Below are positions 1 to 10,521 of a stretch of 64,000 bases of DNA, piece after piece (the first letter of the stretch is position 1; each line of letters begins with the position of its first letter). The notes beneath the pieces are model-generated. The model was not told the origin of the DNA. It did not search any database and saw only the letters and a program-made list of their open reading frames with translations. The DNA is from Glebionis coronaria (Eukaryota; Streptophyta; Magnoliopsida; Asterales; Asteraceae). Made by a program: the position numbers and the translations under genes. The stretch lies in contig CM046876.1 of assembly GCA_025667525.1 (NCBI GenBank), forward strand, positions 533,808,038 through 533,872,037, written 5' to 3'.

Positions 1-1055
1 AAGCTTTCACATTGTAATTCCTTTTTAATGAAATAAAAGTTTGGTATTTGTCAAAACAATTTAATTCCTTTTTATGTTTGTTAAAAGTTGTGTGTGTGTT
101 GAAAGCTTATACTGAGTTCCAAAAAGATTTTGTGTGTTATAGGTTTAAATTTGGTGTTTTCAGAAAGTTTTAAAATTTGTTTGACAATTATCAGAAACCC
201 TTGGATCCTTTGAAGTGAAAGTGAATTTGGATTCCAAGGTTTCTGATATTGTTCTTGTTTCAAAAGGTGTTTCAGGTTTGTTGGTTTGATAAAGGTTTCA
301 AAAGGTGTGATAAAATCAGAAAGTGTTTGTTTGTTGTTCATTGCTATTTTCAGGAATCCATTGGAGCTTGTCCAAGGATCTGCATAGGCCCCAGCCTATA
401 GGAGGTGGCAAAGCAGCCACTAAGGGTCCTGGATGTAGGACCCTTAAGGTAGTCTCTTGGTTCTATTTCATTTTTTTTGTTTTCTGAAATTTTATATGAT
501 TTGTGTGATATTGCATGAAAGGTGTTAAATGTTTGTTTTAGCTATTTGATATTGCTTATTTGTTGGTTTTATGCATGATTGAAGTGATTGTAATCAGTTT
601 GAGTGTGTTTGAAAGGTTTTGTTTTGTAAAAATCAATTTCAGTCACTTTAAGGGGCGTTTGGATTAAGGAATTAACCAAGAACTTGATAAGATTATTGTG
701 TTAAGGCCTGGTTAAAAACACTACTTGGGTGCTTGTTAAGTGACATATGTACTTAGGCTCAAGATTGGGAAGGTTGATAAGCATTTGCATGTGAAAAAAT
801 ATTGATAACATTGGATATTTCAGAAACTCCCTTTTGTATCTGATTTTGTGTGCATTTGTGCCCCAAATTTGTAAGTCTGCTAGGTTTTAGGTTATTTAAG
901 GGGTGTGAATCATTTATATGTCATTTGATTAGCTAGGTTGCAAGATTTTTACCTTGGAAATTCATTTTTATGCATGTACTTTGGTTATTGACTTGTTTTG
1001 TAATTTTGAGCATGATTGTGTTGTTGAATTTGCTTGTTTTTGCATTGTGTTGACT

Positions 1056-1079
1056 CCTTGTACTCAACAGAGTACAAGG
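1056..1079 (+). other. Perfect 10-bp hairpin in E1 LTR leader (left copy)
   Basis: CCTTGTACTC, loop AACA, GAGTACAAGG. It is flanked by TGACT on the left and GTGCC on the right. The same hairpin is at 21801-21824 in the right LTR. E2 has a structural equivalent with different stem bases at 47837-47860 between the same flanks. Confidence 0.85.
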
Positions 1080-1320
1080 GTGCCCCCTTTTTCCAACAAT
1101 TCACCACAAAAAAGCCAAACCAAGCTCCTCTTGGTGTAAATCTCACTTGTGAAGATAATCATTCAGCTTGTGTTCATAAACAAGTGACTGGGCACGTTTT
1201 CATTGAATCTTGCTTTAATCTTGGTCATATTGGATTGTGTTTGTGTTATTGAGCTAAAAGGATAAACAGATTTGAGTTTTTAAGTTTGAAAAAGAAAAAA
1301 TAAAAATAAAAAAACAAAAA

Positions 1321-1388
1321 GGACGTGGCCAGGACTCGAACCTGCGCCACTCCTCTCACCACACACACACGTTACCATTGCGCCCTAG
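1321..1388 (-). repeat. tRNA-derived (SINE-like) segment inside E1 LTR
   Basis: Read on the minus strand, this stretch carries a perfect Pol III B-box consensus GGTTCGAGTCC (1332-1342), flanked by CAGG/CCTG that can form a T-arm. An A-box-like GGGCGCAATGGTAAC lies upstream (1371-1385). It is followed by a T-rich run (1320 down to about 1290). This is the layout of a tRNA or SINE head with a Pol III terminator. It is antisense to the retrotransposon. No complete acceptor stem was found, so it is not a working tRNA gene. The same segment is at 22062-22129. Confidence 0.55.
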
Positions 1389-3889
1389 GTTCTTTGACTA
1401 CTAGGGTTGCATTTGAATTATACTTAAGGTGGTTTTGTTTGGGCTTATTTAATATAAGCCGTGACTGTTTTAGCTTTTTTAGCTTATTCATTAAGCTTAA
1501 TTGCACTAGATCATTTTTCCTAGGTTCTTATTAGTATTTTAGACTTTTCTGTTTTAAAAGTATATTTTTCCCTTTATTTATTTATTTATTAGGATTATTT
1601 TTTGTTTGATTTTTAGAAAGTAGATTAAAAATAGTAAAAAGCATTTTAAAAATCCAGAAAAATAATTTTTAGGTTTTATTTAAGTAATTTGAGGTTTACA
1701 TCCAAAAAAGTTTTCAAAAAGTCTAATATTTAATTTTATAGGATTTTAGGGTTTTTCAACAACTTTAAAATTTCATATAAAATTAATAAAAAGGTTTTAG
1801 GAACTTTTAATTACATTTTTGTTCTAGTTACATTATTTAGGACTTTTGGTAATTTTTTAGAATTAATTTAAAAACTTTTTATTTTTTAGAATATTTTAAT
1901 ATTATTTTATTACTAAAAATAGAAAGTTGGTTTTTTTCTACTTTTTTCATTTTTCCTAGATTGTAGACATTAAATTAGGAACTTTGTAACTTTCCAAATA
2001 GTTTTTAGGCTTTTCATTTATTTTCTAGATTTAATTTAAGTTTTAATAGATTTTAATAGTTTTTAAGTATTTAAAAATAGTTTAATTTGGTTTTAAAATT
2101 TTTAAAAACAGTTTTTAGCTTAATTAGGTCATTTTTGAGGTTTACAAACTATTAGATCTTGTTTAAGGCTTTTTAATAATTAAAAGTGATTTTTAAGGCT
2201 TTAATTAGCATTAAAAAGTCATTATTTAACTAATTAAAAGGTTTTAGCAAGTTTTGATTTTTTGTAAACTCTTAGAATTATATTGTAGATTTTTAGTAAT
2301 TTTTAGGAATTTTTAGGTTAAAATTTTAGTTTTTGTAGTTTTACGGTTTTTCGTTTACGCCTTTTTCGTCTTAGTTTTAATTCGTCTTCGTAACCGTCTT
2401 TTCTTTCCTTCTCATTTCTTTTCTTTCTATTCTCTTTTCTTCTTAATAGAATCATCAATTCATTACACAACACATGTAAAACCCGCATGCTTTTACCATG
2501 AATAGTGCCCTTAAGATCGTACGTCCTAGATTAAAACTTACCTTATTTAGTATTGATCACATTCATGTGCTAATAGTCAAGCAAGTGCATACGTGTATGA
2601 CATGATAAGTATCGGTTACGTACGAACCCATGATAAACAGTTAATAAATATGTCACGTGAACGTAATTAAATCATGATCACCATTTAAAATACGAACTAG
2701 AATAATTACGTAAATACATATAATATAATTACGAGCGTTAAGATTACGATAACTACATGATAAAATAAACAGAAACACTTTAAACACGAACACGTTTAAC
2801 CACGAACGAACACGAAACATCGGGACACGAGAAAAGGTACGGGTACCCCATGTGGGGCCCCATACCCACGGCTACAATCAAGAAATGGGCTAAGCCCATC
2901 AAGTTTACATGAAAGGGGGGTAAAGGGTAAAAACTACTTTCATTTTTCACTTTTCAAGGAAATAATCACAAAACCTAAAAACAAGTTTTCTCTCCTCCTC
3001 TTGGTCTCTCTTTGTGCCGCCACCCATAGGACCACCATAGGTGGTTGTTGGTTGATTTTGATCATAAAAACAAGTGCTAGAAACCGTGTTTGTTCATCCT
3101 CTTCCAAGCTACGTATTGGCATATCATTCTAAACCTTTCTTTTTAATTCTTTTAAATCTTTAATTATTTTCATGAACATGTTATAAATATTCTTATTAAA
3201 ACATGATAATTAAACATTGATCTAACATGTTTTGGAGTAAATTAAAATCAAAGGATGATATAAAAGGGTGTTTGTTTTGGCCGCCTAGTATAACCAACCC
3301 GAGGGGGGGTTCGGTTTGCTTATTGCCGCCACCACCAAGACCATTTTTGGTCTTGGTTGGTGCATGTGGGACCCACGGCAGCAGGGGGCACAAGTACCCC
3401 GAGTTTGGCTTGGGGTACGGTGTCGAGTTCATGCCCGATTCATGGTTCATTGGTTAAATCATGATTTATGCTACATGTTAATTTTTATGAATTATGAACT
3501 TAGGATATAAATTAATTAATAACATGAGATATTAATTAAATCATGACTTAGGTTATTTTAATTATTAATTTAGCATGATATTAATTTAACCTAAGTATTT
3601 TATGTTATATGTTATAATTAATTAATTATTTAAAACATGCTTATAATTAATTAATTTAGACACGACTTAGGTTATGTTATTAATAATAATAATACACATT
3701 TTAACCTAAGTATTTTATTCCATTTTAATTAAAACATGTTATACTTTAATTAAAATGCTTAACCTATAGTTTAATTAAAATACATGAAATAATAATTAAA
3801 CTATACACTATATCATATGACTTAAGAAAATAAGCTTATAAACACTTAGACTTATATGTTAGCTTATGTAACCAGCTTATTTCTAAATA

Positions 3890-4275
3890 TGGAAACTTCT
3901 ATTTATAGAAACTTAATTAAATAAGGCAACTAATCTATTAATGGAAACCTTCTATATATGGAAATCTATCTATTTCAGGCAGCTAATCTAATCATGGAAA
4001 CCTTCTATATATGGAAACTTATTTAATTAAGGCAGCTGATCTATTTTTGGAAACTTTCTATTTTTAGAAACTAATCTATTTTAGGCAGTAAATTCTATTT
4101 TAGAAAACTTTCTATTTTTGGAAACTTTCTATTTTTGGAAACTTTCTATTTTTGGAAACTTTCTATTTTTGGAAACTTTCTATTTTTGGTAACTTTCTAT
4201 TTTTGGAAACTTTCTATTTTTGGAAACTTTCTATTTTTGGAAACTTTCTATTTTTGGAAACCTGCTATTTTTGGA
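3890..4275 (+). repeat. 17-bp minisatellite in Tekay LTR
   Basis: About ten near-identical copies of GGAAACTTTCTATTTTT lie at 4100-4275. Before them, from about 3890, are degenerate relatives such as GGAAACCTTCTATATATGG and TATTTATAGAAAC. The 17-bp period means three copies read through all frames, which produces a meaningless open frame. The right LTR carries the same array at about 11935-12325 with the same copy pattern. Confidence 0.9.
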
Positions 4276-4692
4276 AAGTTACTTATTATTACACAGTAAG
4301 TATAATAATACATGAAATACCAGTAATACTTAATCAGATTAATCAGAATACAAGATAAACACAGTTTAAGGCTTTAACCAGTAAACCATGACCTAAAACA
4401 TACAAAGTAAGCTAAGACGAGACATAAAACCCAATACGTAATCAGTGAATCGATACTTATACACGTGTGTATTCATGTAGCTTTAGTGATCTAGAAGTAG
4501 GAGTCTTTCTTCCGTTCATTCACTGGACTTGAGGTACGGATTCCCGTCCTTTCAGTATGGACATTCTTTCCTTATTAGGATTTCCCCGTATGCAGCCAAC
4601 TGTTTTCCCCAGTATTTGTTTTATTGTTTTGAACTGCTTATGTTTAATTAGCATAATCTATAGCCATATACAAGCATGACCAGTTTCACCTA

Positions 4693-4963
4693 GTTATGGA
4701 GGTACCATAACCATAACATTGGAGGCACCAATGTTATGACTTCCCCACGGCGGAGTGATTGCTCGTGGCGTCCATTTCAGTTTTGGCCATATTATTATAT
4801 CATGTGGGGCGTATGGGTGCATCCTAGTTACATGTTTTATTCAGTATATCATGGTGAATGTGGTGTGTGCCTTGCATCCTTCACAAGGAGTTGATCCCTC
4901 CTACCCAAACCAGTATATTAATTAGAGGCATCCCCTCTAATCAGCATGATGAGGTCACCCCTC
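4693..4963 (+). other. Run of six short hairpins in Tekay LTR
   Basis: GTTATGG/CCATAAC (4693-4711, loop AGGTA); CATAACATTGG/CCAATGTTATG (4712-4738, loop AGGCA); CCACG/CGTGG (4745-4768, GGAGTGATT in the loop); AGGAG/CTCCT (4886-4902); ATTAGAGG/CCTCTAAT (4921-4941); GAGG/CCTC (4951-4963). Stems are unrelated, but each hairpin contains GAGG or GGAG on its 5' side or in its loop. The right LTR repeats the set from about 12741. Confidence 0.75.
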
Positions 4964-5512
4964 CAAGTATTCATGCACGTGACCTTTTCATGACCTATAT
5001 GGGCTATGGTATATTTATGTTAAAACAGTTTTCATAAGATAAACATAAGGCTTTTCAAACTATAAAACCAGTTTTCTTAATACTTAACCAGTTTACTCAG
5101 AACTTAGTCTTCCGTTGTTATATGTTACATGCTTATCCTATTTCATGCTATATTGTACATCCGTGCACTGAGCGTCTTGCTCAGCCGTTTTCCTTTTCAT
5201 GTTCCCAAAACGGCAGGTACTCAGGGACGCTCGTAGATCTCAAACGTACGTGCATATGGACTGGAAGCATTACTGTCTTTCTTTACTTTATGCATTTCCT
5301 TTACTTTAATACAGTTTGCTATGGACATTTTTTCTTCCTTTCCTTTTACAGTATTTATGTTTGTGTGTGATGAGCTCTACTTTAGGGTTACCGATGTTTG
5401 ATTCCGGTATTTCCCTTTTATGGTCAAATAATGCTTAGACATTTATCCTTGTATGCTTTGATGACACGCCATGATTATGCGTAAGATTCCATTTCCAAAA
5501 TGAGGTGTTACA

Positions 5513-5971
5513 ATTATGGTATCAGAGCCAAGGTTTCGACCTGTAGGCTCTCAAATATGACCTGTGATTAGTGGGTAGTCACTACGGTCTTCCTAGAACT
5601 GACAGTTGTTTTCATGCATTCATCATTTTTAAGCATACATATACATGTCATTGTTACAGGGTTTTTGACTAAGTAATGGTTGGTACAGGACTTGCCCTAT
5701 TTAGTCGCATGTGTTTTAGCGAAACTTTTAGATTTGGGACCGACCCATAGGCGTCCCCTCGATATGTCTTTTGTTTTGAGTGAACTGACCAGAGGCGTTC
5801 ACTCTCGAGCATCAAAAGTTTTCATAAAACTGCATCATGCATTCATACAAAAATTTTCTTGCATAAAATTTTTCTCGTAAAATTTTAGGTATAAATTTTT
5901 TTTCATGTATATATATAATTTATATTTTATGTTTTGAACTGTCGATCATATGTTTTATGTTATACTGTCAG
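5513..5971 (+). other. Tekay primer-binding site and untranslated leader
   Basis: TGGTATCAGAGCC at 5517-5529, four bases after the LTR, is complementary to the 3' end of initiator tRNA-Met and would prime minus-strand synthesis. The rest of the 450-bp leader shows no gag homology in any frame; an open frame at 5680-5880 has no recognisable motif. The sequence just before the gag start (TATACTGTCAG, then ATG) also resembles a 3' splice site. Confidence 0.85.
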
Positions 5972-6372
5972 ATGGCAAACACAGACAAACTCTGGGAGTT
6001 ATTTGCAGACATGGAGGCAGAAAGGCAAGACGCCATTCTTCATGACGACGAATATCCTCCCCCACCTATCATTTTCCCCATGGAAGGAAGGAATCGACTC
6101 ATGAGGGAATACTGCGCCATGAGACAGAGACCCGACGAGAATTGTGGTCAGTTCATGCAGAGGTTCCTCGGGTACACGGCTGTCCTGAGGGCATCCGCAG
6201 GCACCACTGAAGAACAGGCACTACATTTTCGTTGGGGCCTTAACCCAAGGATTGCCAATAATTTATCGGGTGCCCCGTTGGATACTGTGGCACAAGTGGC
6301 ATACGCAGCAAGGAAGCTAGAGATGCTGCGGGAACGAGATGAGTTCGGGGAAGCTGAAAGACCCGACAAGAG
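5972..6372 (+). CDS. gag: Tekay gag, first coding block (N-terminally short capsid)
   Basis: Begins at ATG 5972 (MANTDKLW); an upstream in-frame ATG at 5957 adds five residues. The block encodes the second half of a Ty3 Gag capsid domain, with the motifs RLMREYCAMRQ, QFMQRF and HFRWGLNPRI. The N-terminal half, including the usual W-rich segment and some 200 residues normal for Tekay Gag, is missing. Coding breaks at 6372 by running into TAA, but GT at 6373 opens a candidate intron that restores the frame in phase 2 at 6456. Gag would form the capsid particle. Either this copy has lost its N-terminus or further exons upstream have not been recognised. Confidence 0.75.
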
Positions 6373-6455
6373 GTAAACATTTCGTGTTATATCGATAACC
6401 AAACCGCATCCTATCATTATATGTTCAATAATCATCTCTAAACTGTATCTTCCAG
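6373..6455 (+). other. Candidate intron 1 in Tekay gag (83 nt)
   Basis: Starts GTAAAC, ends ATCTTCCAG and carries a CTAAAC branch-like site near the 3' end. It is AT-rich between GC-richer coding blocks. Excision joins AG to G as an Arg codon (phase 2) and keeps the frame open, while reading through meets an immediate TAA. Confidence 0.65.
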
Positions 6456-6744
6456 GCAGAAAACTGGGGACCGGTCTCAGCCGGCTACTCAGCAGCAGCC
6501 TCATCAACCCAAAGGAAACGGTCACACTAACGACCGTTCTGTTGTGGAAAGGCGTAGCGGTAATGATAATTACCGTAACAACGCTGGACACTCCAACAAC
6601 AGCAGGTCCTACTATTTACGCATCTTCTTATGATTTCATGTTATATCTCTCATGCTGACAGTATATTAATCTCTACCAGGAACCACGGTAACGGGAAGGA
6701 CCAGAACCACAGGGGTTCGCAGCCTAACCGTTCAGCTAACACTG
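6456..6744 (+). CDS. gag: Tekay gag, middle coding blocks (exons 2 and 3)
   Basis: Two short blocks, 6456-6605 (150 nt) and 6680-6744 (65 nt), encode a Gln/Asn/Gly/Arg-rich hydrophilic linker of the kind found between the Ty3 capsid domain and the zinc knuckle (for example QPATQQQPHQPKGNG). They are separated by 6606-6679. Joined in phase 2, then phase 1 at 6744/6817, all blocks form one open frame. The low-complexity content matches Gag linkers, so they are unlikely to be open by chance. Confidence 0.6.
6606..6679 (+). other. Candidate intron 2 in Tekay gag (74 nt)
   Basis: CAG before GTCCTA at the 5' end (a weak donor) and CTCTACCAG at the 3' end, with CTGAC as a possible branch site. It contains stops in the coding frame. 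Removing it joins AG to G in phase 2, as in intron 1. Confidence 0.55.
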
Positions 6745-6816
6745 GTGAACATCTTATGACGCATATGTCTTATACTCGTGCATATACTTTATTTTAACAC
6801 ATTTTGTCATCAGCAG
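6745..6816 (+). other. Candidate intron 3 in Tekay gag (72 nt)
   Basis: Starts GTGAAC and ends CATCAGCAG, a tandem NAGNAG acceptor where either AG keeps the frame. T-rich, with TTAAC upstream of the acceptor. Phase 1: G joins GC to give Gly. Confidence 0.6.
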
Positions 6817-7514
6817 GCCCTCAGCAAGCAAGGACTCCTGCTGGAGGATTCACTCATCCTCTTTGCAGTACTTGCCATCGCAGACACCCCGGCCCATGTC
6901 GTCGTGATTCCGACGCGTGCTACAAGTGCGGCCTCCCTGGCCATCGTATGAGAGATTGCCGTAAGGGTGAAATAGAGGGTACTTCGGGTCATGCTGATAC
7001 TAAGCCGCCTCCTACCACTGGGCGTGTCTACACGACATCTCGTGATCAGGCAAACAAATCTACAGGTACCATTACTGGAATTTTGTATATGTACGGCCAA
7101 GCGGCATGTGTTCTTTTTGACGCGGGTGCCACTCACTCAGTTATTTCCACTACATACGCTAAGAACATCAGGACACTTCCCTTGCCATTAGAAAATAAGC
7201 TTACCATTTCCACGCCTTTGAGGGACTCTGTATTAATAACTCATGTATACAAGAGTCTTCCTCTAGAGTTTGACGATAAAGTTCGTGCAATAGATGCACT
7301 TCCCCTAGACATGATTGAATTCGATATGATTCTCGGCATGGACTGGCTATCCAAGCACCATGCTACCATAGACTGCCACTCATATCGGGTGATCTTCGGC
7401 GACTTAATGCACCAGAGTACATTCATAACGGGTTCATACCCGGACGGTCTGTACAAGTCATATCTACCTTGCAAGCACGTGCATTACTGTCACATGGCTG
7501 TGAGGGTTATCTAG
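6817..7514 (+). CDS. Tekay Gag zinc knuckle and aspartic protease (frameshifted end)
   Basis: Continues the gag frame. A CCHC zinc knuckle (CYKCGLPGHRMRDC, about 6920-6961) would bind element RNA. The retropepsin follows: active-site motif FDAGATHSVIS (about 7117-7150), then DMILGMDWLSKH. The active-site triad is Asp-Ala-Gly rather than the usual Asp-Ser/Thr-Gly, which may lower activity. A one-base frame change near 7456 sends this frame to a TAG at 7512-7514. The homologous continuation, ending in GCEGYLATVHD, lies in the pol frame, which has its own TAA at 7559-7561. Gag-pro and pol are therefore uncoupled. Confidence 0.8.
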
Positions 7515-7687
7515 CTACGGTTCATGACATAGATGCTGAATCCCCATCGATTCAGGATTAACCAGTAGTTTCGGAATTTCAAGACGTTTTCCCAGCTGAA
7601 CTTCCAGGCATACCACCTGCACGAGAAGTAGAGTTCAACATCGACCTTGTTCCAGGAGCTGAGCCAATCTCTAAGGCTCCGTATCGT

Positions 7688-10444
7688 ATGGCTCCCATAG
7701 AGCTAAAAGAACTGAAGGACCAACTGCGAAAACTTCTTGAACGAGGGTTCATTAGACCAAGCGCATCTCCATGGGGCGCACCAGTCTTGTTCGTTAAGAA
7801 GAAGGACGGCAGCATGCGACTTTGCATAGACTACCGTGAACTTAATAAGATTACCATCCGCAATAGATATCCACTGCCACGTATAGATGATCTGTTTGAC
7901 CAACTTCAAGGAGCCAAACACTTCTCAAAGATCGATCTAAGGTCAGGCTACCATCAGCTAAGCGTTAAAGAGCAGGATATTGCCAAGACTGCTTTTTGTA
8001 CCCGCTATGGCCATTATGAGTTCGTGGTCATGCCATTCAGCCTGACTAATGCTCCAGCAGTATTCATGGATCTGATGAACAGAATCTTCCACGAATTCCT
8101 TGATAAGTTTGTCATTGTATTCATCGATGACATCCTGATTTTCTCAAAGTCCACGGAGGAACACGAAGACCATCTCCGTACGGTACTACAGATTCTTCGT
8201 CAGAAGCAGCTGTATGCGAAATTCTCCAAGTGTGAGTTCTGGTTAAACAAGGTGGCATTCTTAGGTCACATTGTATCAGCAGAAGGGATCACTATGGACC
8301 CAGCAAAGGTTGAGGCTATCACTAAATGGCCAAGACCAACGTCAGCGACAGAAGTCCGCAGTTTCTTAGGCTTAGTTGGATATTACCGCAGATTCGTGGA
8401 GAACTTTTCCCGTTTGGCACTACCTCTCACCAAACTGATGCGAAAAGGGGAGAAATTCGTCTGGACGGAAGAACGAGAGAAGAGCTTCGAAGACCTAAAG
8501 CAGAAGTTAGTATCTGCACCTATTCTTACTCTCCCATCTGGTATAGGTGGATTTCAGATCTACAGCGACGCATCGGGGAAGGGACTGGGCTGTGTTCTCA
8601 TGCAACATGGGAAAGTGATCGCGTATGCTTCACGACAGCTTAAGCCCTATGAAGAAAACTATCCTACGCATGACCTGGAACTTGCTGCAGTGGTGTTCAC
8701 ATTGAAAATATGGAGGCATTACTTATACGGAGAATCATGCGACATTTTCACGGATCACAAGAGCTTGAAGTATATCTTCACTCAACGTGAATTGAACATG
8801 AGACAAAGGATATGGTTGGAACTGTTGAAGGATTATGATATTAACCTACAGTATCATCCCGGGAAAGCTAACGTAGTAGCAGATGCACTAAGCAGGAAGT
8901 CCAGAATGATCAACGGCATTGGAATCAAGGAACAAAACATAAGAGACTTGGAGCGGCTAGACATCGAAATCATGGTACGTGGGCATCACGGATACTGGGA
9001 GAATCTTAGAGTAGAACCCGAGTTACTGTCTAGGATCAAGGAAGAGCAGAAGGATGATGGAGAAATTTGGGCGATAATTCAGAATTTGGAGAAGCAGACA
9101 GAATTTAGAATGGACGCAGACGGTATCGTTTGGCAGGGCACGAGACTTTGTGTTCCTGACAATCAAGAACTCCGGGAAGCATTGTTAGCTGAAGCTCACA
9201 GCTCCCCATTTTTTATACATCCTGGGTCGACAAAAATGTACCATGACATCAGACAGCACTTTTGGTGGAGTGGTATGAAACAGGATGTAGCTACTTATGT
9301 TTCCAAATGTCTTACCTGCCAGCAGGTTAAGATTGAGCATCAGCGATCGGGCGGTCTCCTTCAACCGTTGGATATTCCAGAGTGGAAGTGGGACAAAATC
9401 ACCATGGATTTTGTTATCGGTCTTCCGCCTACCAAGAAGAAGCACGATGCTATTTGGGTCATTGTTGATCGACTCACCAAATCAGCTCATTTCTTACCGA
9501 TACGCAAGGAAGATCCGGTAAGTAAACTCGCAGATACTTACAGAAGGGAGATCATGAGACTCCACGGTACTCCCTCCAGCATCGTCTCAGACGGAGATCC
9601 TCGTTTCACGTCGCGATTCTGGAAAGGTCTGCAAAAAGCTTGGGGTACACAACTTAAGTTGAGTACGGCCTTTCATCCTCAAACGGACGGACAGTCGGAG
9701 CGAACAATTCAGACATTGGAAGATATGTTAAGGTCGTGTGCGTTGGAATGGACAGGTGATTGGGACGATTACATCTGTTTGGTCGAGTTTGCATACAACA
9801 ACAGCTGGCACGCAAGTATCAAATGTGCTCCTTTCGAAATGTTGTATGGCAGGAAGTGTCGCGCTCCAATCTGCTGGGATCAAGTGGGAGAGCGAACACT
9901 CGAAGGACCAGAGATTATAGAATTGACCAATGGGAAGATCGAAGTAGCTAAGCAAAAGCTGCAGGAAGCACGGTCACGTCAGAAGAGTTACGCCGATAAG
10001 CATCGTAGGGACATACATTTTAATGTGGGAGATCACGTCTTCCTCAAGGTTTCGCCGGCACGTGGTGTTAAACGCTTCGGGATCAAAGGGAAACTCAGTC
10101 CTCGTTTCATCGGACCATTTGATATCATAGAACAAATCGGTGAAGTATCTTACCGATTGGCGTTACCTCCTCAGCTTTCGCACGTGCATAACGTGTTCCA
10201 TGTGTCCTTACTCAGAGGGTATAAGTATCATCCCCTTCACATGGTTCAGTATCCACTGGAACAGACACGTGAAGATCTCACTTTTATAGAGGAACCCGAA
10301 CGAGTGCTCGACAGGCAAGAACGAGTCATGAGAAGGAAGACGATTCCATTCGTCAAAATCCTTTGGAGGGACCATACCGAGCGGGAAGCCACTTGGGAAA
10401 CAGAGGAGTCTATCCGGGCTTCTTACCCTCACTTTATATTTTGA
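7688..10444 (+). CDS. pol: Tekay pol: RT, RNase H, integrase, chromodomain
   Basis: 918 codons from ATG 7688. The frame is open upstream to 7562 and includes the protease-RT linker, so the natural protein starts earlier. Reverse transcriptase: about residues 1-250, with FIDD at 145-148. RNase H: Asp294, Glu331, Asp356 and the ADALSR Asp near 399 are all present. Integrase: HHCC zinc domain (His504, His511, Cys541, Cys544) and catalytic Asp574, Asp635, Glu671 (D-60-D-35-E). The last 50 residues ([14 protein letters not shown] to [12 protein letters not shown]) are a chromodomain, which in this lineage targets integration to particular chromatin. [10 protein letters not shown] has Ser where Gly is usual. 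No stop interrupts the block. Confidence 0.95.
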   Translation: MAPIELKELKDQLRKLLERGFIRPSASPWGAPVLFVKKKDGSMRLCIDYRELNKITIRNRYPLPRIDDLFDQLQGAKHFSKIDLRSGYHQLSVKEQDIAKTAFCTRYGHYEFVVMPFSLTNAPAVFMDLMNRIFHEFLDKFVIVFIDDILIFSKSTEEHEDHLRTVLQILRQKQLYAKFSKCEFWLNKVAFLGHIVSAEGITMDPAKVEAITKWPRPTSATEVRSFLGLVGYYRRFVENFSRLALPLTKLMRKGEKFVWTEEREKSFEDLKQKLVSAPILTLPSGIGGFQIYSDASGKGLGCVLMQHGKVIAYASRQLKPYEENYPTHDLELAAVVFTLKIWRHYLYGESCDIFTDHKSLKYIFTQRELNMRQRIWLELLKDYDINLQYHPGKANVVADALSRKSRMINGIGIKEQNIRDLERLDIEIMVRGHHGYWENLRVEPELLSRIKEEQKDDGEIWAIIQNLEKQTEFRMDADGIVWQGTRLCVPDNQELREALLAEAHSSPFFIHPGSTKMYHDIRQHFWWSGMKQDVATYVSKCLTCQQVKIEHQRSGGLLQPLDIPEWKWDKITMDFVIGLPPTKKKHDAIWVIVDRLTKSAHFLPIRKEDPVSKLADTYRREIMRLHGTPSSIVSDGDPRFTSRFWKGLQKAWGTQLKLSTAFHPQTDGQSERTIQTLEDMLRSCALEWTGDWDDYICLVEFAYNNSWHASIKCAPFEMLYGRKCRAPICWDQVGERTLEGPEIIELTNGKIEVAKQKLQEARSRQKSYADKHRRDIHFNVGDHVFLKVSPARGVKRFGIKGKLSPRFIGPFDIIEQIGEVSYRLALPPQLSHVHNVFHVSLLRGYKYHPLHMVQYPLEQTREDLTFIEEPERVLDRQERVMRRKTIPFVKILWRDHTEREATWETEESIRASYPHFIF

Positions 10445-10521
10445 GTTCGGGTATGTTACTTCTTTCCAGTTTGCTTTATCTATAATTCGGGGACGAATTA
10501 TTCTTTTTAGGGGGGAAGAAT
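10445..10521 (+). other. Tekay 3' end with polypurine tract
   Basis: Short untranslated gap. AGGGGGGAAGAA at 10509-10520, one base before the right LTR, is the polypurine tract that primes plus-strand DNA. Confidence 0.88.

Larger units (their letters stand above)
1..2474 (+). repeat. E1 left LTR, main part (5' end outside window)
   Basis: Matches 20709-23224 of the right LTR. It lies downstream of the LTR's TATA box (seen at 20665 in the other copy), so it should be transcribed as R/U5 leader. Strong hairpins are visible: TAAGGGTCCT/AGGACCCTTA at 421-446 and CCTTGTACTC/GAGTACAAGG at 1056-1079. A tRNA-derived stretch lies at 1321-1388 on the minus strand. From 1400 to 2460 it is AT-rich with many TTTTTAG and TTTTAAAA runs and no credible gene. 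Short open frames here also occur in the other LTR and look fortuitous. It ends at the Tekay insertion (ACACA duplicated at 2470-2474 and 13561-13565). Confidence 0.92.
2475..5512 (+). repeat. Tekay left LTR (3038 bp)
   Basis: Starts TGTAAAACCC and ends GAGGTGTTACA. Contents in order: a GC-richer first 450 bp; an AT-rich middle with many TTAATTA runs (3480-3900); a 17-bp minisatellite (3890-4275); a run of six GAGG-containing hairpins (4693-4963); and GCACTGAGCGTCTTGCTCAG (5164-5183), itself an inverted repeat, before the U5 end. No protein-coding gene is present. Confidence 0.95.

Noticed and set aside
1321..1388. Functional tRNA gene
   Set aside because: B box and T-arm are good, but acceptor and anticodon stems are not convincing.
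954..1534. Several overlapping open frames in the E1 LTR
   Set aside because: They lie in LTR leader sequence, use AT-rich codons, differ between LTR copies and show no domain.
3196..3510. Overlapping frames on both strands in the Tekay LTR
   Set aside because: Repeated with small frame-breaking differences in the right LTR (11370-11558); a GC-richer patch without motifs.
6148..6591. 147-codon minus-strand frame opposite the Tekay gag
   Set aside because: It is the shadow of gag on the other strand, with no family motif.
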